DNA from: Deltaproteobacteria bacterium
Lineage (GTDB): Bacteria > Desulfobacterota > Binatia > Bin18
Direction of reading: 5' to 3'
Length of the DNA stretch: 51,148 nucleotides
Assembly: GCA_016874775.1 (NCBI GenBank)
Contig: VGTJ01000014.1
Span: forward strand, 1-51,148
Part shown: piece by piece, positions 16,673 through 25,414 of the stretch
How the letters are laid out: each line of letters begins with the position of its first letter
Position numbering within the stretch: the first letter of the stretch is position 1
Position numbers and translations under genes: made by a program
The notes under the pieces: model-generated
The model's database searches: none
What the model saw: only the letters and a program-made list of their open reading frames with translations
What the model was told of the DNA's origin: nothing

Positions 16673-17755
16673 ATGAGTAGATTTCATCCAATACCGGTTG
16701 CCTCAGTGCGACACGATACGCGTGAAGCAATTGTTGTGACGTTGGCAGTGCCGGAAGCCTTGCGGGATCAGTACCGCTACGTTCAAGGGCAACACGTGAC
16801 CTTGCGAGCGCAGATCGACGGCGAGGAAATGCGTCGCACCTATTCCATTTGCTCTGCAGTGCAGGATGAGACACTGCGCGTGGCGATCAAGTGCGTACCC
16901 GCTGGCGTGTTTTCTCCGTGGGCGCATGCGACGCTGGCGCCGGGCTATGTGGTTGATGTGCTGCCGCCATCGGGACGTTTCAATGTGCCACTGTCGGCCG
17001 AGCAGCGCAGACACTATGTGGCGTTCGCGGCAGGAAGTGGCATCACGCCAGTGTTTGGCATCATCAAGACGACCTTACGAGCGGAGCCGCAGAGTCGCGT
17101 GACGTTAGTCTACGGCAATCGCTCGTCGTCACATGTCATTCTCCGTGAAGAACTGGCAGACCTGAAGGATAGCTACCGTGACCGATTGAACCTGGTCTTT
17201 GTCATGAGCCGCGAGCCGCAGGAAATAGACCTTTTCAATGGTCGCATCGACCGGGCTAAATGTGATGCACTCCTCGATAAGTGGATCGATCCGCGCACGA
17301 TCGATGTCGCATTCGTTTGTGGACCGGGCACGATGATTGAAGACGTGACAGCTTCGCTTGAGGCACACGGCGTTCGCAAAGAGCACATCAAGAGCGAACG
17401 TTTTATCGCCAACCAGACGCGCCGCGCGTACCGTTCAGTCCCGGCATCATCAGTGATCTCTGCTCCTGGGCTGTGTGAAGTCACGATTGTTCAGGACGGC
17501 CGCCGACGGCAGTTCACCATGGCCAGAAACTCGACGAGCATCCTTGACGCTGGTCTGGCGCAAGGATTAGAACTGCCATACGCGTGTAAAGGGGGCATTT
17601 GCTCGACGTGCCGCTGTAAAGTCGCAGAAGGTGAAGTAGACATGAACGCGAGTGTCGCTCTGGAAGACTACGAACTCGCCCGTGGCTTCCGGCTGCTGTG
17701 TCAGAGTTACCCCTTGTCAGAGCGGCTGGTTCTCGACTATGACCAAGAAACCTAA
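16673..17755 (+). CDS. paaE: phenylacetyl-CoA epoxidase reductase subunit PaaE
   Basis: A 360-residue electron-transfer subunit. An FNR-like FAD/NAD(P)H module comes first (RRTYSICSA for flavin binding, AAGSGITPVFGIIKTTL for nucleotide binding, FVCGPGTMIEDV). A C-terminal plant-type [2Fe-2S] ferredoxin domain follows, with Cys305, Cys310, Cys313 (CKGGICSTC) and Cys343. It delivers electrons from NADPH to PaaA. The same architecture serves some Rieske hydroxylases, so this protein might also serve the oxygenases at 20-23.6 kb, which have no reductase of their own. That sharing is inference. Confidence 0.92.
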   Translation: MSRFHPIPVASVRHDTREAIVVTLAVPEALRDQYRYVQGQHVTLRAQIDGEEMRRTYSICSAVQDETLRVAIKCVPAGVFSPWAHATLAPGYVVDVLPPSGRFNVPLSAEQRRHYVAFAAGSGITPVFGIIKTTLRAEPQSRVTLVYGNRSSSHVILREELADLKDSYRDRLNLVFVMSREPQEIDLFNGRIDRAKCDALLDKWIDPRTIDVAFVCGPGTMIEDVTASLEAHGVRKEHIKSERFIANQTRRAYRSVPASSVISAPGLCEVTIVQDGRRRQFTMARNSTSILDAGLAQGLELPYACKGGICSTCRCKVAEGEVDMNASVALEDYELARGFRLLCQSYPLSERLVLDYDQET

Positions 17756-17807
17756 GTCAAAGCGAAGTCTGTAACATCTTCGACGTTGGCTACCAAAGGA
17801 GGGTCGT

Positions 17808-18575
17808 ATGGCTGGCGAACTACAAGGCAAAGGGGCGCTGGTTACCGGAGGCGCGTCTGGTATTGGTCGCGCAACAGTTTTGGCGCTGGCGCAGGCTGGT
17901 GCGAACGTCGCGGTTCTCGACCGAGAGCAAAAAGGTGTTGACGCGACGGTTACGCAAGCGAAACAAGCTGGCGGTAGCGCCATCGCTATTCCTATGGATC
18001 TGGCGCAGAGTGCGCACATCGGTCCAACGGTCGCGAAGGTCATCGAGCAACTCGGACGCATTGATATCCTCGTCAATAATGCTGGGGTCACTGGTCGGTT
18101 TCAGACACTGCTAGAGATGGAAGAGGACAATTGGGACTTCGTGCAGGCAGTGAACCTGAAAGCACCGATGCTGTTGATGAAACACGTTGCGCGTCACATG
18201 ATCGAGCGTGGCGGTGGCGGTCGCATTATCAACCTCAGTTCCAGTTCGGCCTTCCGCGCGCGTAACTCACCGCTTGCGTATGCGAGCTCGAAGGCCGCAA
18301 TCGTGCAGCTGTCTCGCAGCGCCGCCGCGGAGTTAGGACCGCACGATATTAACGTCAACGCTGTGGCTCCGGGAATTACCGCGACAGCGATGACACAAGT
18401 GATTGGTGATGCGGAAGCGCTGCAACGAGTGGCGTCGAGTGGTCCGCTAGAGAATCTCTTTCACCGCGTGTCACAGCCTGAGGATGTGGCAGCAGTGATT
18501 CTCTTTTTGTGTCTGCCCGCGAGTCGACAAATTACCGGACAGACGATTCATACCAGTGCGGGGGCGGTGGTATAG
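17808..18575 (+). CDS. SDR-family oxidoreductase
   Basis: A 255-residue classical short-chain dehydrogenase. The cofactor motif is TGGASGIGR (residues about 14-22), with Asp in VAVLDREQ favouring NAD(H). NNAG is present, and the catalytic Ser (INLSSSSAF) and Tyr-x3-Lys (YASSKAA) are intact. The C-terminal ITGQTIHTSAGAVV closes the Rossmann fold. AAAGGAGG precedes the start. It lies 52 bp after paaE and likely belongs to the same operon, perhaps acting on a hydroxyacyl-CoA, aldehyde or dihydrodiol intermediate. Confidence 0.85.
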   Translation: MAGELQGKGALVTGGASGIGRATVLALAQAGANVAVLDREQKGVDATVTQAKQAGGSAIAIPMDLAQSAHIGPTVAKVIEQLGRIDILVNNAGVTGRFQTLLEMEEDNWDFVQAVNLKAPMLLMKHVARHMIERGGGGRIINLSSSSAFRARNSPLAYASSKAAIVQLSRSAAAELGPHDINVNAVAPGITATAMTQVIGDAEALQRVASSGPLENLFHRVSQPEDVAAVILFLCLPASRQITGQTIHTSAGAVV

Positions 18576-18637
18576 GAATGTCTCCAGGATGGGACATCTC
18601 CAACCTACTCATGAGCGCAAATACGGTCGCTCTCGTA

Positions 18638-18783
18638 CATCGGACCATAGAAGAGACGTACAGTTGGGGTAGCGTGCGCTGAGCGCACGCTGCGGGTGCC
18701 AACGTTGATTCTTGTGCGCATGGCGCACGCTACAGTCTCTCGGTGAGAATCCCAAGTGTACCAATCTCGCATGGCTTGATTTT
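18638..18783. mobile_element. TAAATC-family mini-element, interior type A
   Basis: The left end CGGACCATAGAAGAGACGTA and the reversed right end AAAATCAAGCCATGCGAGAT are the terminal repeats. The interior GGTAGCGTGCGCTGAGCGCACGCTGC hairpin and the CGCATGGCGCACGCTAC unit match the copy at 8738. It lies between the convergent SDR genes that end at 18575 and 18862; no stop codon is shared here. Confidence 0.65.
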
Positions 18784-18861
18784 GGGCGGGCTTTGGCCGG
18801 TACGTGTCAATCAGAGTGGGTAGGCGCCGCCGGCCATGCAGAGTCCCATTGGCAGTCGCCA

Positions 18862-19662
18862 TCACTCCGGCATAAACGACGGACTGCCGGTTTTCGCTGT
18901 TTGCCCACCATCGGCCACAAACGCCGCGCCAGTGACAAACGAGGCTAAATCAGAGGCGAGGAACAGGACGACGTTGGCGATCTCCTCTGGTTTCCCCAGT
19001 CGTCCAATCGGGATCGCTTCATTGAACTTGTCAGCGAACCCCGGCATTTCCAGCGCAGGCGCGAGCAAAGGTGTGTCGATGGCACCGGGACAGACGCAGT
19101 TTGCTCGAATGCCAGAGCGGGCGTATTCGATAGCGATCACCCGAGTGAGGTTAATTATCCCCGCCTTGGCTGCGTTGTAACCAGCGATACCATAGTCAGC
19201 GCGTAGTCCCGATATCGACGCCGTGTTCACGATCGCGCCACTACCATGTGCGCGCATGGCTGGGATAGCCCTCTTAATGGTACGAAACACCGCACTCAAA
19301 CCGACGTCGATCATGTGATTCCACACCTCGTCGTCAACATCACCGGTTCGCGTCATGACCTGACCGCTCCTGGGCGCGGTCGGCAATCCAAAGGCATTGT
19401 TGTGCAGAAAATCCAGTCGCCCGAACGTACTGGTCGTCCGGCTGATCATCATGTCAAGGTCTGCGGTCTTGGTAACGTCTGCAACAATCGCTAACGCTTT
19501 ACCGCCTGCTGCGGCAATTTCTGCCGCTACTTTGTTGGCGTTCTCAGCATTGATGTCTGCGACTGCTATCGCACCGCCCCGTGCTGCAAAGCCAATGGCC
19601 GTCGCCCGACCTATCCCGGAACCTCCGCCGGTAACCAGCCCAACCTTTGCATCAAATCGCAT
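18862..19662 (-). CDS. SDR-family oxidoreductase of the ring-hydroxylase operon
   Basis: A 266-residue short-chain dehydrogenase. TGGGSGIGR is the nucleotide motif, VADIN places an Asp for NAD preference, and the active site is NTASIS...YNAAK. The start at 19662 is set by GAGGAGGACTC; an apparent upstream extension of 75 codons lacks SDR similarity and includes a polyproline run. It is the last gene of the minus-strand run of two Rieske hydroxylases, so a cis-dihydrodiol dehydrogenase role is plausible, as BenD is for BenAB. A 279-bp gap with a hairpin separates it from the beta subunit. Confidence 0.83.
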   Translation of the reverse strand: MRFDAKVGLVTGGGSGIGRATAIGFAARGGAIAVADINAENANKVAAEIAAAGGKALAIVADVTKTADLDMMISRTTSTFGRLDFLHNNAFGLPTAPRSGQVMTRTGDVDDEVWNHMIDVGLSAVFRTIKRAIPAMRAHGSGAIVNTASISGLRADYGIAGYNAAKAGIINLTRVIAIEYARSGIRANCVCPGAIDTPLLAPALEMPGFADKFNEAIPIGRLGKPEEIANVVLFLASDLASFVTGAAFVADGGQTAKTGSPSFMPE

Positions 19663-19782
19663 GTTGAGTCCTCCTCTGTTCTCACCGTCGTGCAGGCGGG
19701 TAGTGTAATAGCTCACCGCTGTAGCGTCCACTGCCGTAACCGGGGGAGTGTCAGACCTGAAGGAGAGGGTGCTTCGTAGTAC

Positions 19783-19847
19783 ACCCGCGAACGAACGGCC
19801 CCGTGGGGGTGGTGGGGGTGGTGGGTGGAGCGCGCCCGTTCGCGGGT
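19783..19847. repeat. 11-bp-stem hairpin with a G-rich loop
   Basis: ACCCGCGAACG (19783-19793) and CGTTCGCGGGT (19837-19847) form a perfect 11-bp inverted repeat. The 43-nt loop contains G-runs of 5, 2, 5, 2, 3 and 2 separated by single T bases (19804-19829). It lies between the dioxygenase beta gene and the downstream SDR on the minus strand and could be a transcript-processing or attenuation structure. Confidence 0.5.
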
Positions 19848-19941
19848 ATGCATTAACTATCGTCACACGCCGGAAAACCTTAGCCACCGATCTTGCCGCT
19901 CAGCGAGGGCTATCACAAAGAGATTGACCGGCTCGACGATC

Positions 19942-20427
19942 TCACAACGGCGTGACCAATAGTGACAATATCCGTGCCGTGTCGACGAGCACCACCTTCT
20001 CACGAAACCGCGCGACGCCTGCCTCTATGACAATCGTATCGAGATAGACACCGACACTATAGAGTTCGCTGTGGCCATAATTGACCGGATCGAGCATGGT
20101 TCGATACACAGCGTAGTTCGTTTCCGCCGACACCATATTGCCCTCGGCTTTGGTGACACGGATCGCGCTGATCATGTGGCGATACCGATGTGAGCCGTAG
20201 ATATTCGCCTGCCGCAAGGCAACGATCCGATCGCGCAGCATGCCTTTACTGTCGCAGTAAATGACGCTCACCGGTAGCCCTTGCTCGACGTTCTCACGCG
20301 TAGTGACTTCGTATCGACATGCATCAGTAAAAAAGTCTGGCCACTCCTCCAACCGGTCATTGTCGATACAATGGACGTAGGCGTGCTGCAGCTCTTCTAC
20401 TGCGAAACGGCACTCGCGTGCGTCCAT
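19942..20427 (-). CDS. ring-hydroxylating dioxygenase beta subunit (NagH-like)
   Basis: A 161-residue NTF2-like small subunit of an aromatic-ring-hydroxylating oxygenase. Typical segments are LQHAYVHCIDNDRLEEWPDFFTDACRYEV and YRHMISAIRVT. It has a structural role in the alpha3beta3 oxygenase. AAGGAGAG precedes its ATG. The gene overlaps the 3' end of the alpha gene by 31 bp, a firm sign of coupled expression as a pair. Confidence 0.86.
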   Translation of the reverse strand: MDARECRFAVEELQHAYVHCIDNDRLEEWPDFFTDACRYEVTTRENVEQGLPVSVIYCDSKGMLRDRIVALRQANIYGSHRYRHMISAIRVTKAEGNMVSAETNYAVYRTMLDPVNYGHSELYSVGVYLDTIVIEAGVARFREKVVLVDTARILSLLVTPL

Positions 20428-21701
20428 GACGTACTCTCCTTGGCAACATCGGCTGACCGGCTGAACCCCATAAGGTCGCGGTAATAACGCCAGAAGCCGC
20501 GAATACCGGTTTCTGTCACCAGACTCTCTTCGTTCGCTATCCCTCTTCCGCCCATCAGGACCACCGACGCGGCATCTTTGTCGCGCACGATCGCCTGCTG
20601 GACAATTTCTGCCGCATGGCCATCTTCCATCGAGATCAGTCCTGCCGGGCCCACCAGGTTAGCTTGCTTGCGACGGATCGTTTGCATTTCCGCATCGTCG
20701 TCAGCATAGCCGAAGAACGTAAAGATCAACTCAAACTGCTCTGGGCCGCGCGGAATAATGTGTCGCACCGCGAGGGTGTTTTGAATCTGTTGAATGACGA
20801 GACTGGGAAAGATCGTTTGAATCGACAGTCCGGGAAACTCTGGGCGGCCCTGGAGTAATGACGCGTCGGCGAGCGTATACTTTGCCTGATAGGTCCGTAT
20901 CTCGGTGCCCTTATAGGCAGCGACTTCGTCTGCCTCGTTACGGCGATACGACTGCATCAAAGTGTGGCGTGCTTTGCTATCGAACACGACACCCCCACCC
21001 TGCGATGAGCGATAGGTGCCAAACGTCATGTGAAACAAATGCAGTAAGCTTGCATGATAGGGGTCACGAACATTCTCGGCGTACAGTTTCCAATTGGCGC
21101 TGACGAATTGGCGTCCATGTCCGAGCACCCGGATCGGGCGATTGAAGACCTGGTCGATATGCGAGCGCATGGCCGGCCCAAGATAATCTTCGAGCGGCTC
21201 GACCTCGTGCGCATATGACACAAAGATCAGGCCTCGATACGACGCGATCAGCAGTTTCTGCAACCCGTGCCCTGTCGTTTGGAAGTCGTCCGGGTATCCA
21301 GCCGTGGTTCCAAGTCCGTTCTTAAACGGGACGCCGACGAGATTGCCTTTCAGATCATAAGTCCATTGGTGATAGACACAGGTGTGCCGCGCGCGATTGC
21401 CGCGCAACTCGCGGCAGACCAACGCGCCTCGATGGGCACAGCGATTGACAAAGGCATGTAGCGCACCATCCTTATCGCGGTTGATCACAATCGGCGTGTC
21501 TCCCAGAAAGGTTGCCTTGAAATCCTGTGGCTGAGGAATCTCGGCTTCCAGGCCGACATACGCCCAGATCGGGCCACGAAACAGCCGTTCCTGTTCACGC
21601 TCATAAATCGCGGGGTCAAGAAAAACTTGGTAAGGTACCCGGTCGGTCGGGTCTTGGGACCAGGTTAACCAGGGAGATTGTGGTTCTTTGCTCGCTGACA
21701 T
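20397..21701 (-). CDS. Rieske ring-hydroxylating oxygenase alpha subunit (NagG/AndAc-like)
   Basis: A 434-residue catalytic subunit. Rieske [2Fe-2S] ligands are Cys88, His90, Cys108 and His111 (CAH...CVYH). The mononuclear iron site is His216 and His221 in DPYHASLLH, with bridging Asp213. The stretches AYVGLEAEIPQPQDF, TIFPSLVIQQIQN and QANLVGPAGLISMEDG resemble salicylate 5-hydroxylase NagG and anthranilate dioxygenase AndAc, so a carboxylated aromatic is the probable substrate. The start at 21701 uses GAGG 5 nt upstream and leaves 7 bp after the preceding beta gene. No ferredoxin or reductase gene accompanies it. Confidence 0.9.
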   Translation of the reverse strand: MSASKEPQSPWLTWSQDPTDRVPYQVFLDPAIYEREQERLFRGPIWAYVGLEAEIPQPQDFKATFLGDTPIVINRDKDGALHAFVNRCAHRGALVCRELRGNRARHTCVYHQWTYDLKGNLVGVPFKNGLGTTAGYPDDFQTTGHGLQKLLIASYRGLIFVSYAHEVEPLEDYLGPAMRSHIDQVFNRPIRVLGHGRQFVSANWKLYAENVRDPYHASLLHLFHMTFGTYRSSQGGGVVFDSKARHTLMQSYRRNEADEVAAYKGTEIRTYQAKYTLADASLLQGRPEFPGLSIQTIFPSLVIQQIQNTLAVRHIIPRGPEQFELIFTFFGYADDDAEMQTIRRKQANLVGPAGLISMEDGHAAEIVQQAIVRDKDAASVVLMGGRGIANEESLVTETGIRGFWRYYRDLMGFSRSADVAKESTSWTHASAVSQ

Positions 21702-21708
21702 GAAAGCC

Positions 21709-22206
21709 TCACACATGATTGATATCAAGCACGCTCTCGACCACATCATTCAACAACAAGATCTTTTTCCTGGCAATGAAGATCTGGTTGTTCACGACAC
21801 GAATGCCATGTTCGTAGAAGCCAAAATAGACAAAGCTCTGATGCCGCTCAGGGCGATAGATATTCACCTGCCAATGCGACGCAACGGACGGTTCGCTGCT
21901 TGATGTGTTGGTCATGCACACATTAGAAATCATATGGCACGTCCGCACCGGTGGCGTTGAGGCTGGAGATAGCCCCGACTGAATGCGCCATACGCGGTCT
22001 TCCAGTCCTGCCCGACGGTTGTAATAGATCAACGAGAGTTGCGACTGCGGGTCGCTTGTTGGTTGGCCGTCTTCGTCCCATGCTGGCACCCAGAATTCTG
22101 CATCCTCAGTGTACAGAGCGAGCCATTCTGCCCAACGGCGTTCATCAAGGTAGGCAGCTTCGCGATAGAGAAGGTCGGTGCAACAGGTCAGCAGATCACG
22201 TGCCAC
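21709..22206 (-). CDS. ring-hydroxylating dioxygenase beta subunit (BenB-like)
   Basis: A 165-residue small subunit. The typical N-terminus DLLYREAAYLDERRWAEWLALYTEDAEFWVPAW and the DGQPTSDPQSQLSLIYYNRRAGLEDRVWRI block match BenB/XylY-type subunits. I start it at GTG 22206, because GAGG lies upstream and the start overlaps the alpha stop by 11 bp; the longer frame runs back inside the alpha gene and is not credible. The gene pairs with the BenA-like alpha upstream. Confidence 0.86.
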   Translation of the reverse strand: MARDLLTCCTDLLYREAAYLDERRWAEWLALYTEDAEFWVPAWDEDGQPTSDPQSQLSLIYYNRRAGLEDRVWRIQSGLSPASTPPVRTCHMISNVCMTNTSSSEPSVASHWQVNIYRPERHQSFVYFGFYEHGIRVVNNQIFIARKKILLLNDVVESVLDINHV

Positions 22207-23608
22207 CCTGCACCTCGCTCTCCGCTTGTTGACCGTCACGCAGGAGCTTGAGCCACTGGCGGTACTGGCCGTGATAGAGGGTTTCGTCGCGAAAATCGCG
22301 GGAGCTGGAGTACGGTTGTATGCCCAGGGCTTGGGCTTCTGCATCTGCACCACGTGTCATACGGGAGATGCCGCGCATGTATCCCTGCTGCCAGCGGGCG
22401 AGCCGTCCATTGTAGCCCGTCTGACAGGCTTCAAAAGCGGCGAGGTCATCTGGGGTGCCCACTCCGCTCGCATTGAAGAAATCCTCGTATTGCCGTAACC
22501 GATGGGCCCGGTCCTTGGCACTTTCGCCAATTGGCGCGATGCAGTGGGTTGAGACACGTGTTTTATCGACCGCTAACGGGTAGATCACGCGTAGTTGGGT
22601 CGATGTTTGGTCCATGAAGAAAATGTTCGGGTAGATGAGGAGATTGCGCAGTCGGTTCATCATCCAACGCGCACGTAGCTCGCCACACTGCGCAACGACC
22701 TCGTTACGGCGGTCATACAGAGGGCGGTCCTGTGGGTTCGGATAATCCGTCCACAGTAGCGTGTGTCCATTGCCCAGATCATAACAGCCTGTCGCAGTCT
22801 CTGGCTTATCAAGCCGGTCGACATCGACCGCGCGGACGGCATCTTTTCCTGCAGCGATCCGCCGTTGAATCACACCTACGAAGGTGCGATGCACGACATC
22901 GAAGTGATAGCCATCGACGCCATTTTCAGTCTGTAACTTCCAGTTCCCGCCGTAAGTGTAATCTGCGCTGCCTTTGACGACCTCCCATCCGTGCGGAGCC
23001 TGATCCGCGATCATATCAATGAAGACCCGCGCTGGTCCCAAATGCGTCGCAAAATCGCCCACCGCCGGGTTGAGACTGCCAAAAATGAAGCCGCGATAGT
23101 TGCTTATCTTTGGCACACGCGTAAGCCCATGATCAAAACGCTCGAAGGCCTCTGGATAGGCACCGGAACTGTGGTCCTTCACGCTAATGAGCGTACCATT
23201 GGTGTTGAAGGACCAGCCATGATACGGGCAGGTGAGCACTTTCTGGTTACCGCGCTTGCTCAAACACACCGCTGCCCCACGATGTGGGCAAGCGTTGAGG
23301 AACCCTCCAATCTCACCTTGGTGGTTACGCATGAGAATGATGGGCTGTCGCCCGATCGTCGTCGTGTAGAAATCATGCGGGCGCGGGAGCTGACTCTCGT
23401 GGGCAAGATAGATCCAAGAGCCCTCAAAAATATACCTCATCTCCAGGTCAAACAGTTGCGGATCGGTAAAGACACTGCGATCAAGAGTGAACATGCCGTC
23501 TTGTGGTGCGTCGACCAGATACGCCTGAAAATCTATTGGTTGTGTGTAAGGTGTTGGTGTCCCAATGCCAGCGACTCGGCTGTCAGATGTGAAAGCACGC
23601 ACTGTCAT
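22196..23608 (-). CDS. benzoate/anthranilate-type dioxygenase alpha subunit (BenA-like)
   Basis: A 470-residue Rieske oxygenase large subunit. Cys107, His109, Cys127 and His130 bind the cluster (CPHRG...CPYHGW). His235 and His240, with Asp232, form the iron site (NGVDGYHFDVVH). The segment LEMRYIFEGSWIYLAHESQLP and the C-terminal region are close to BenA/XylX/CbdA, so 1,2-dioxygenation of a benzoate is the best guess. A strong AAGGAGGGG sets the start at 23608. It is the first gene of the five-gene operon and is divergent from the SnoaL-like gene across 175 bp. Confidence 0.9.
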   Translation of the reverse strand: MTVRAFTSDSRVAGIGTPTPYTQPIDFQAYLVDAPQDGMFTLDRSVFTDPQLFDLEMRYIFEGSWIYLAHESQLPRPHDFYTTTIGRQPIILMRNHQGEIGGFLNACPHRGAAVCLSKRGNQKVLTCPYHGWSFNTNGTLISVKDHSSGAYPEAFERFDHGLTRVPKISNYRGFIFGSLNPAVGDFATHLGPARVFIDMIADQAPHGWEVVKGSADYTYGGNWKLQTENGVDGYHFDVVHRTFVGVIQRRIAAGKDAVRAVDVDRLDKPETATGCYDLGNGHTLLWTDYPNPQDRPLYDRRNEVVAQCGELRARWMMNRLRNLLIYPNIFFMDQTSTQLRVIYPLAVDKTRVSTHCIAPIGESAKDRAHRLRQYEDFFNASGVGTPDDLAAFEACQTGYNGRLARWQQGYMRGISRMTRGADAEAQALGIQPYSSSRDFRDETLYHGQYRQWLKLLRDGQQAESEVQGGT

Positions 23609-23783
23609 AGTGGCCCCTCCTTGGCTCCTGAGCACCTACAGACTTCGAGCTTCCCTGCGTTATGATTCGTGAACAACTCTCCGAGCGTGATTCAGTGAAT
23701 ACCTAGTTCCCCCTACGCCCCACCCATTCTTCTGTCAAGGCATCTATGGTAACCATGCGCAGATCTCGCTGAGGAGGGCCTCC

Positions 23784-24149
23784 ATGACGAACGAAGAACA
23801 ACGCAATCTTGAAGTAGCGCAACGTTATGAGAACTTGTACAACACTGACGCCGAGCGTTTTGTGCGTGAGTGTTATACAACTGATTGTGAAGTGAATGGC
23901 GGATTCATCCGTGGCCACGAGCAGTTCATAAAAATTGAACAGGACGTGCTCCGAGCCGCTCCACAGCGGAAGATGCGGGTCGACCGACGCTACGCCACAG
24001 GTAACGTTGTGATCGTCGAGGCAGTGTTACTCAACCCTGCTCAAGGTCCAGACTGGCAACTACCATTTTGTGCGGTCTTAACCTGCCGTGACGGTAAAAT
24101 CTTCTCTGACTGGACCTATGCCGAATTTAGCAAATGGCCAGGACTCTAA
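23784..24149 (+). CDS. SnoaL-like / NTF2-fold protein
   Basis: A 121-residue alpha+beta cone-fold protein of the nuclear transport factor 2 superfamily. The pattern VAQRYENLYNTDAERFVRECYTTDCEV at the N-terminus and CRDGKIFSDWTYAEFSKW at the C-terminus is typical of SnoaL-like or ketosteroid-isomerase-like proteins. These can be isomerases, hydrolases or ligand binders, and no catalytic residue is decisive here. GAGGAGG precedes the ATG. It is 18 bp before the next SDR gene and so probably co-transcribed. Confidence 0.78.
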   Translation: MTNEEQRNLEVAQRYENLYNTDAERFVRECYTTDCEVNGGFIRGHEQFIKIEQDVLRAAPQRKMRVDRRYATGNVVIVEAVLLNPAQGPDWQLPFCAVLTCRDGKIFSDWTYAEFSKWPGL

Positions 24150-24167
24150 CGTGGAGCGTTGCGAATC

Positions 24168-24926
24168 ATGACTTCACTGAATAAGACGGCAATCGTTACC
24201 GGCGCTGGCTCAGGGATTGGCAAAGCGGTGGCACTGAGCCTGATCAATAACGGTTATAATGTGGTTCTCAATGGTCGACGCCGGGCCTTGTTAGAGCAGA
24301 TCGTGACTGACGCCGGAGCTCGCGCGCGCCAGTTGTTGGCTGTACCAGGCGACGTGAGTAACGCTGACGCCGTCCGCGAACTGTTTGCCAAGAGCAAAGA
24401 GACATTTGGACGAGTGGATGTGCTGTTCAACAACGCCGGAGTTGGTGCACCGCCAGTGCCGCTCGAAGATCTGACCCTCACCCAGTGGCAGAATGTTGTG
24501 GACATCAACTTAACCGGCGCGTTCCTCTGTACACAGGAAGCGTTCAAGGTCATGAAGGCGCAAGATCCACGCGGTGGTCGTATCATCAACAACGGATCGA
24601 TTTCGGCCCATACGCCGCGGCCAAACTCTGCGCCGTACACGGCGACCAAACACGCCTTGAGTGGTCTCACCAAAGCGACGGCTTTAGATGGTCGCAAGTA
24701 CGACATCGCCTGCGGACAGATTGATATTGGTAACGCAGAAACTGAGCTGACCGCACGGATGAAACAGGGAGTTCCACAGGCCAATGGCCAGATCGCCGTA
24801 GAGCCGGTCATGGACGTTGAGTGCGTCGCCAACGCGGTGCTGTATATGGCGAATCTCCCACTTGGTGCCAACGTGCTGTTTATGACAGTGATGGCAACCA
24901 AGATGCCGTTTGTCGGTAGGGGGTGA
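24168..24926 (+). CDS. SDR-family oxidoreductase
   Basis: A 252-residue short-chain dehydrogenase. It has TGAGSGIGK, then VVLNGRRR, which suggests NADP(H) because Arg replaces the acidic residue. NNAGVG is present, with catalytic Ser (INNGSISA) and YTATKHA. The tail [18 protein letters not shown] is typical of a group of bacterial SDRs close to YciK-like proteins. The ATG at 24168 has GGAG upstream; an in-frame TTG at 24159 is less likely. It forms a two-gene unit with the SnoaL-like gene. Confidence 0.85.
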   Translation: MTSLNKTAIVTGAGSGIGKAVALSLINNGYNVVLNGRRRALLEQIVTDAGARARQLLAVPGDVSNADAVRELFAKSKETFGRVDVLFNNAGVGAPPVPLEDLTLTQWQNVVDINLTGAFLCTQEAFKVMKAQDPRGGRIINNGSISAHTPRPNSAPYTATKHALSGLTKATALDGRKYDIACGQIDIGNAETELTARMKQGVPQANGQIAVEPVMDVECVANAVLYMANLPLGANVLFMTVMATKMPFVGRG

Positions 24927-24944
24927 GAGGAAGGCTAGCGGCCT

Positions 24945-25414
24945 TCTCGGGTTTCCGGTTGCGGTAGCGTGCGCTGTGCGGTCGATGCACTGGTTTGCTC
25001 CTAGGCCTGTGTGCATGGCGCCGCCAATCCCCTCTACCCGCCAGGGACCGGACTAGGGTGAGGGTGATGCGAGACGCACTGCGCCACACTCGCGCGTTCT
25101 CCCCTCATCCTGTCCTTCTCCCCTGCGGGGAGAAGGGACCCTCATAAGGGTAGGTTTTTCATCCAAGCCACAATTGGCGCAGATTTCCCCTCGTGAGGAT
25201 CCGCGTGTTCGTCATGCCCGCGCAGGCGGGCATCCAGGAGCTTCACCCCTGAACGATTGCGTATTCTCCCTGGATTCCCGCATTCGCGGGAATGACGTCT
25301 CGTCTTTTCTCAGCGTAAAAGCCTACCCCTAAAAGGAGAAAGGACCCCTCTACATACGTGCAGAGCGAATGCCGAACACTATTGACCTGTACCAATCTCG
25401 CGTAGTCAGATTTA
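24945..25414. mobile_element. composite repeat region with a nested 195-bp element
   Basis: The right end is the TAAATCTGACTACGCGAGAT terminal repeat (read leftward from 25414), whose TAA is the stop codon of the SMP-30 gene. Inside are a GGTAGCGTGCGC unit (about 24962), a TTCTCCCC..GGGGAGAA hairpin (25116-25135), and a nested 195-bp element at 25141-25335. No clean left terminal repeat of the outer element is visible. The region fills the junction between convergent genes and has no coding capacity. Confidence 0.6.
25141..25335 (+). mobile_element. 195-bp nested MITE, copy 1
   Basis: The ends CTCATAAGGGTAGGTTTTT and the reverse of CCCCTAAAAG (CTTTTAGGGGTAGGCTTTT) form imperfect terminal inverted repeats of about 19 bp. 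It is flanked by near-perfect 11-bp direct repeats, GAGAAGGGACC (25130-25140) and GAGAAAGGACC (25336-25346). The interior carries paired CGTCATGCCCGCGCAGGCG and CCCGCATTCGCGGGAATGAC palindromes. A nearly identical copy lies inverted at 36146-36340. Confidence 0.72.

Noticed and set aside
19804-19830. Canonical four-run G-quadruplex
   Set aside because: Only three runs have three or more G; at best a two-layer structure, so reported only as a G-rich loop.
18862-19887. N-terminal extension of the SDR to 19887 with a polyproline run
   Set aside because: The polyproline comes from the CCACC-type repeat in the intergenic hairpin; the real start at 19662 has GAGGAGG and the SDR fold begins there.
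24945-25414. CRISPR array
   Set aside because: The repeats are palindromic dispersed modules with no regular spacing and no spacers; no cas genes occur in the window.
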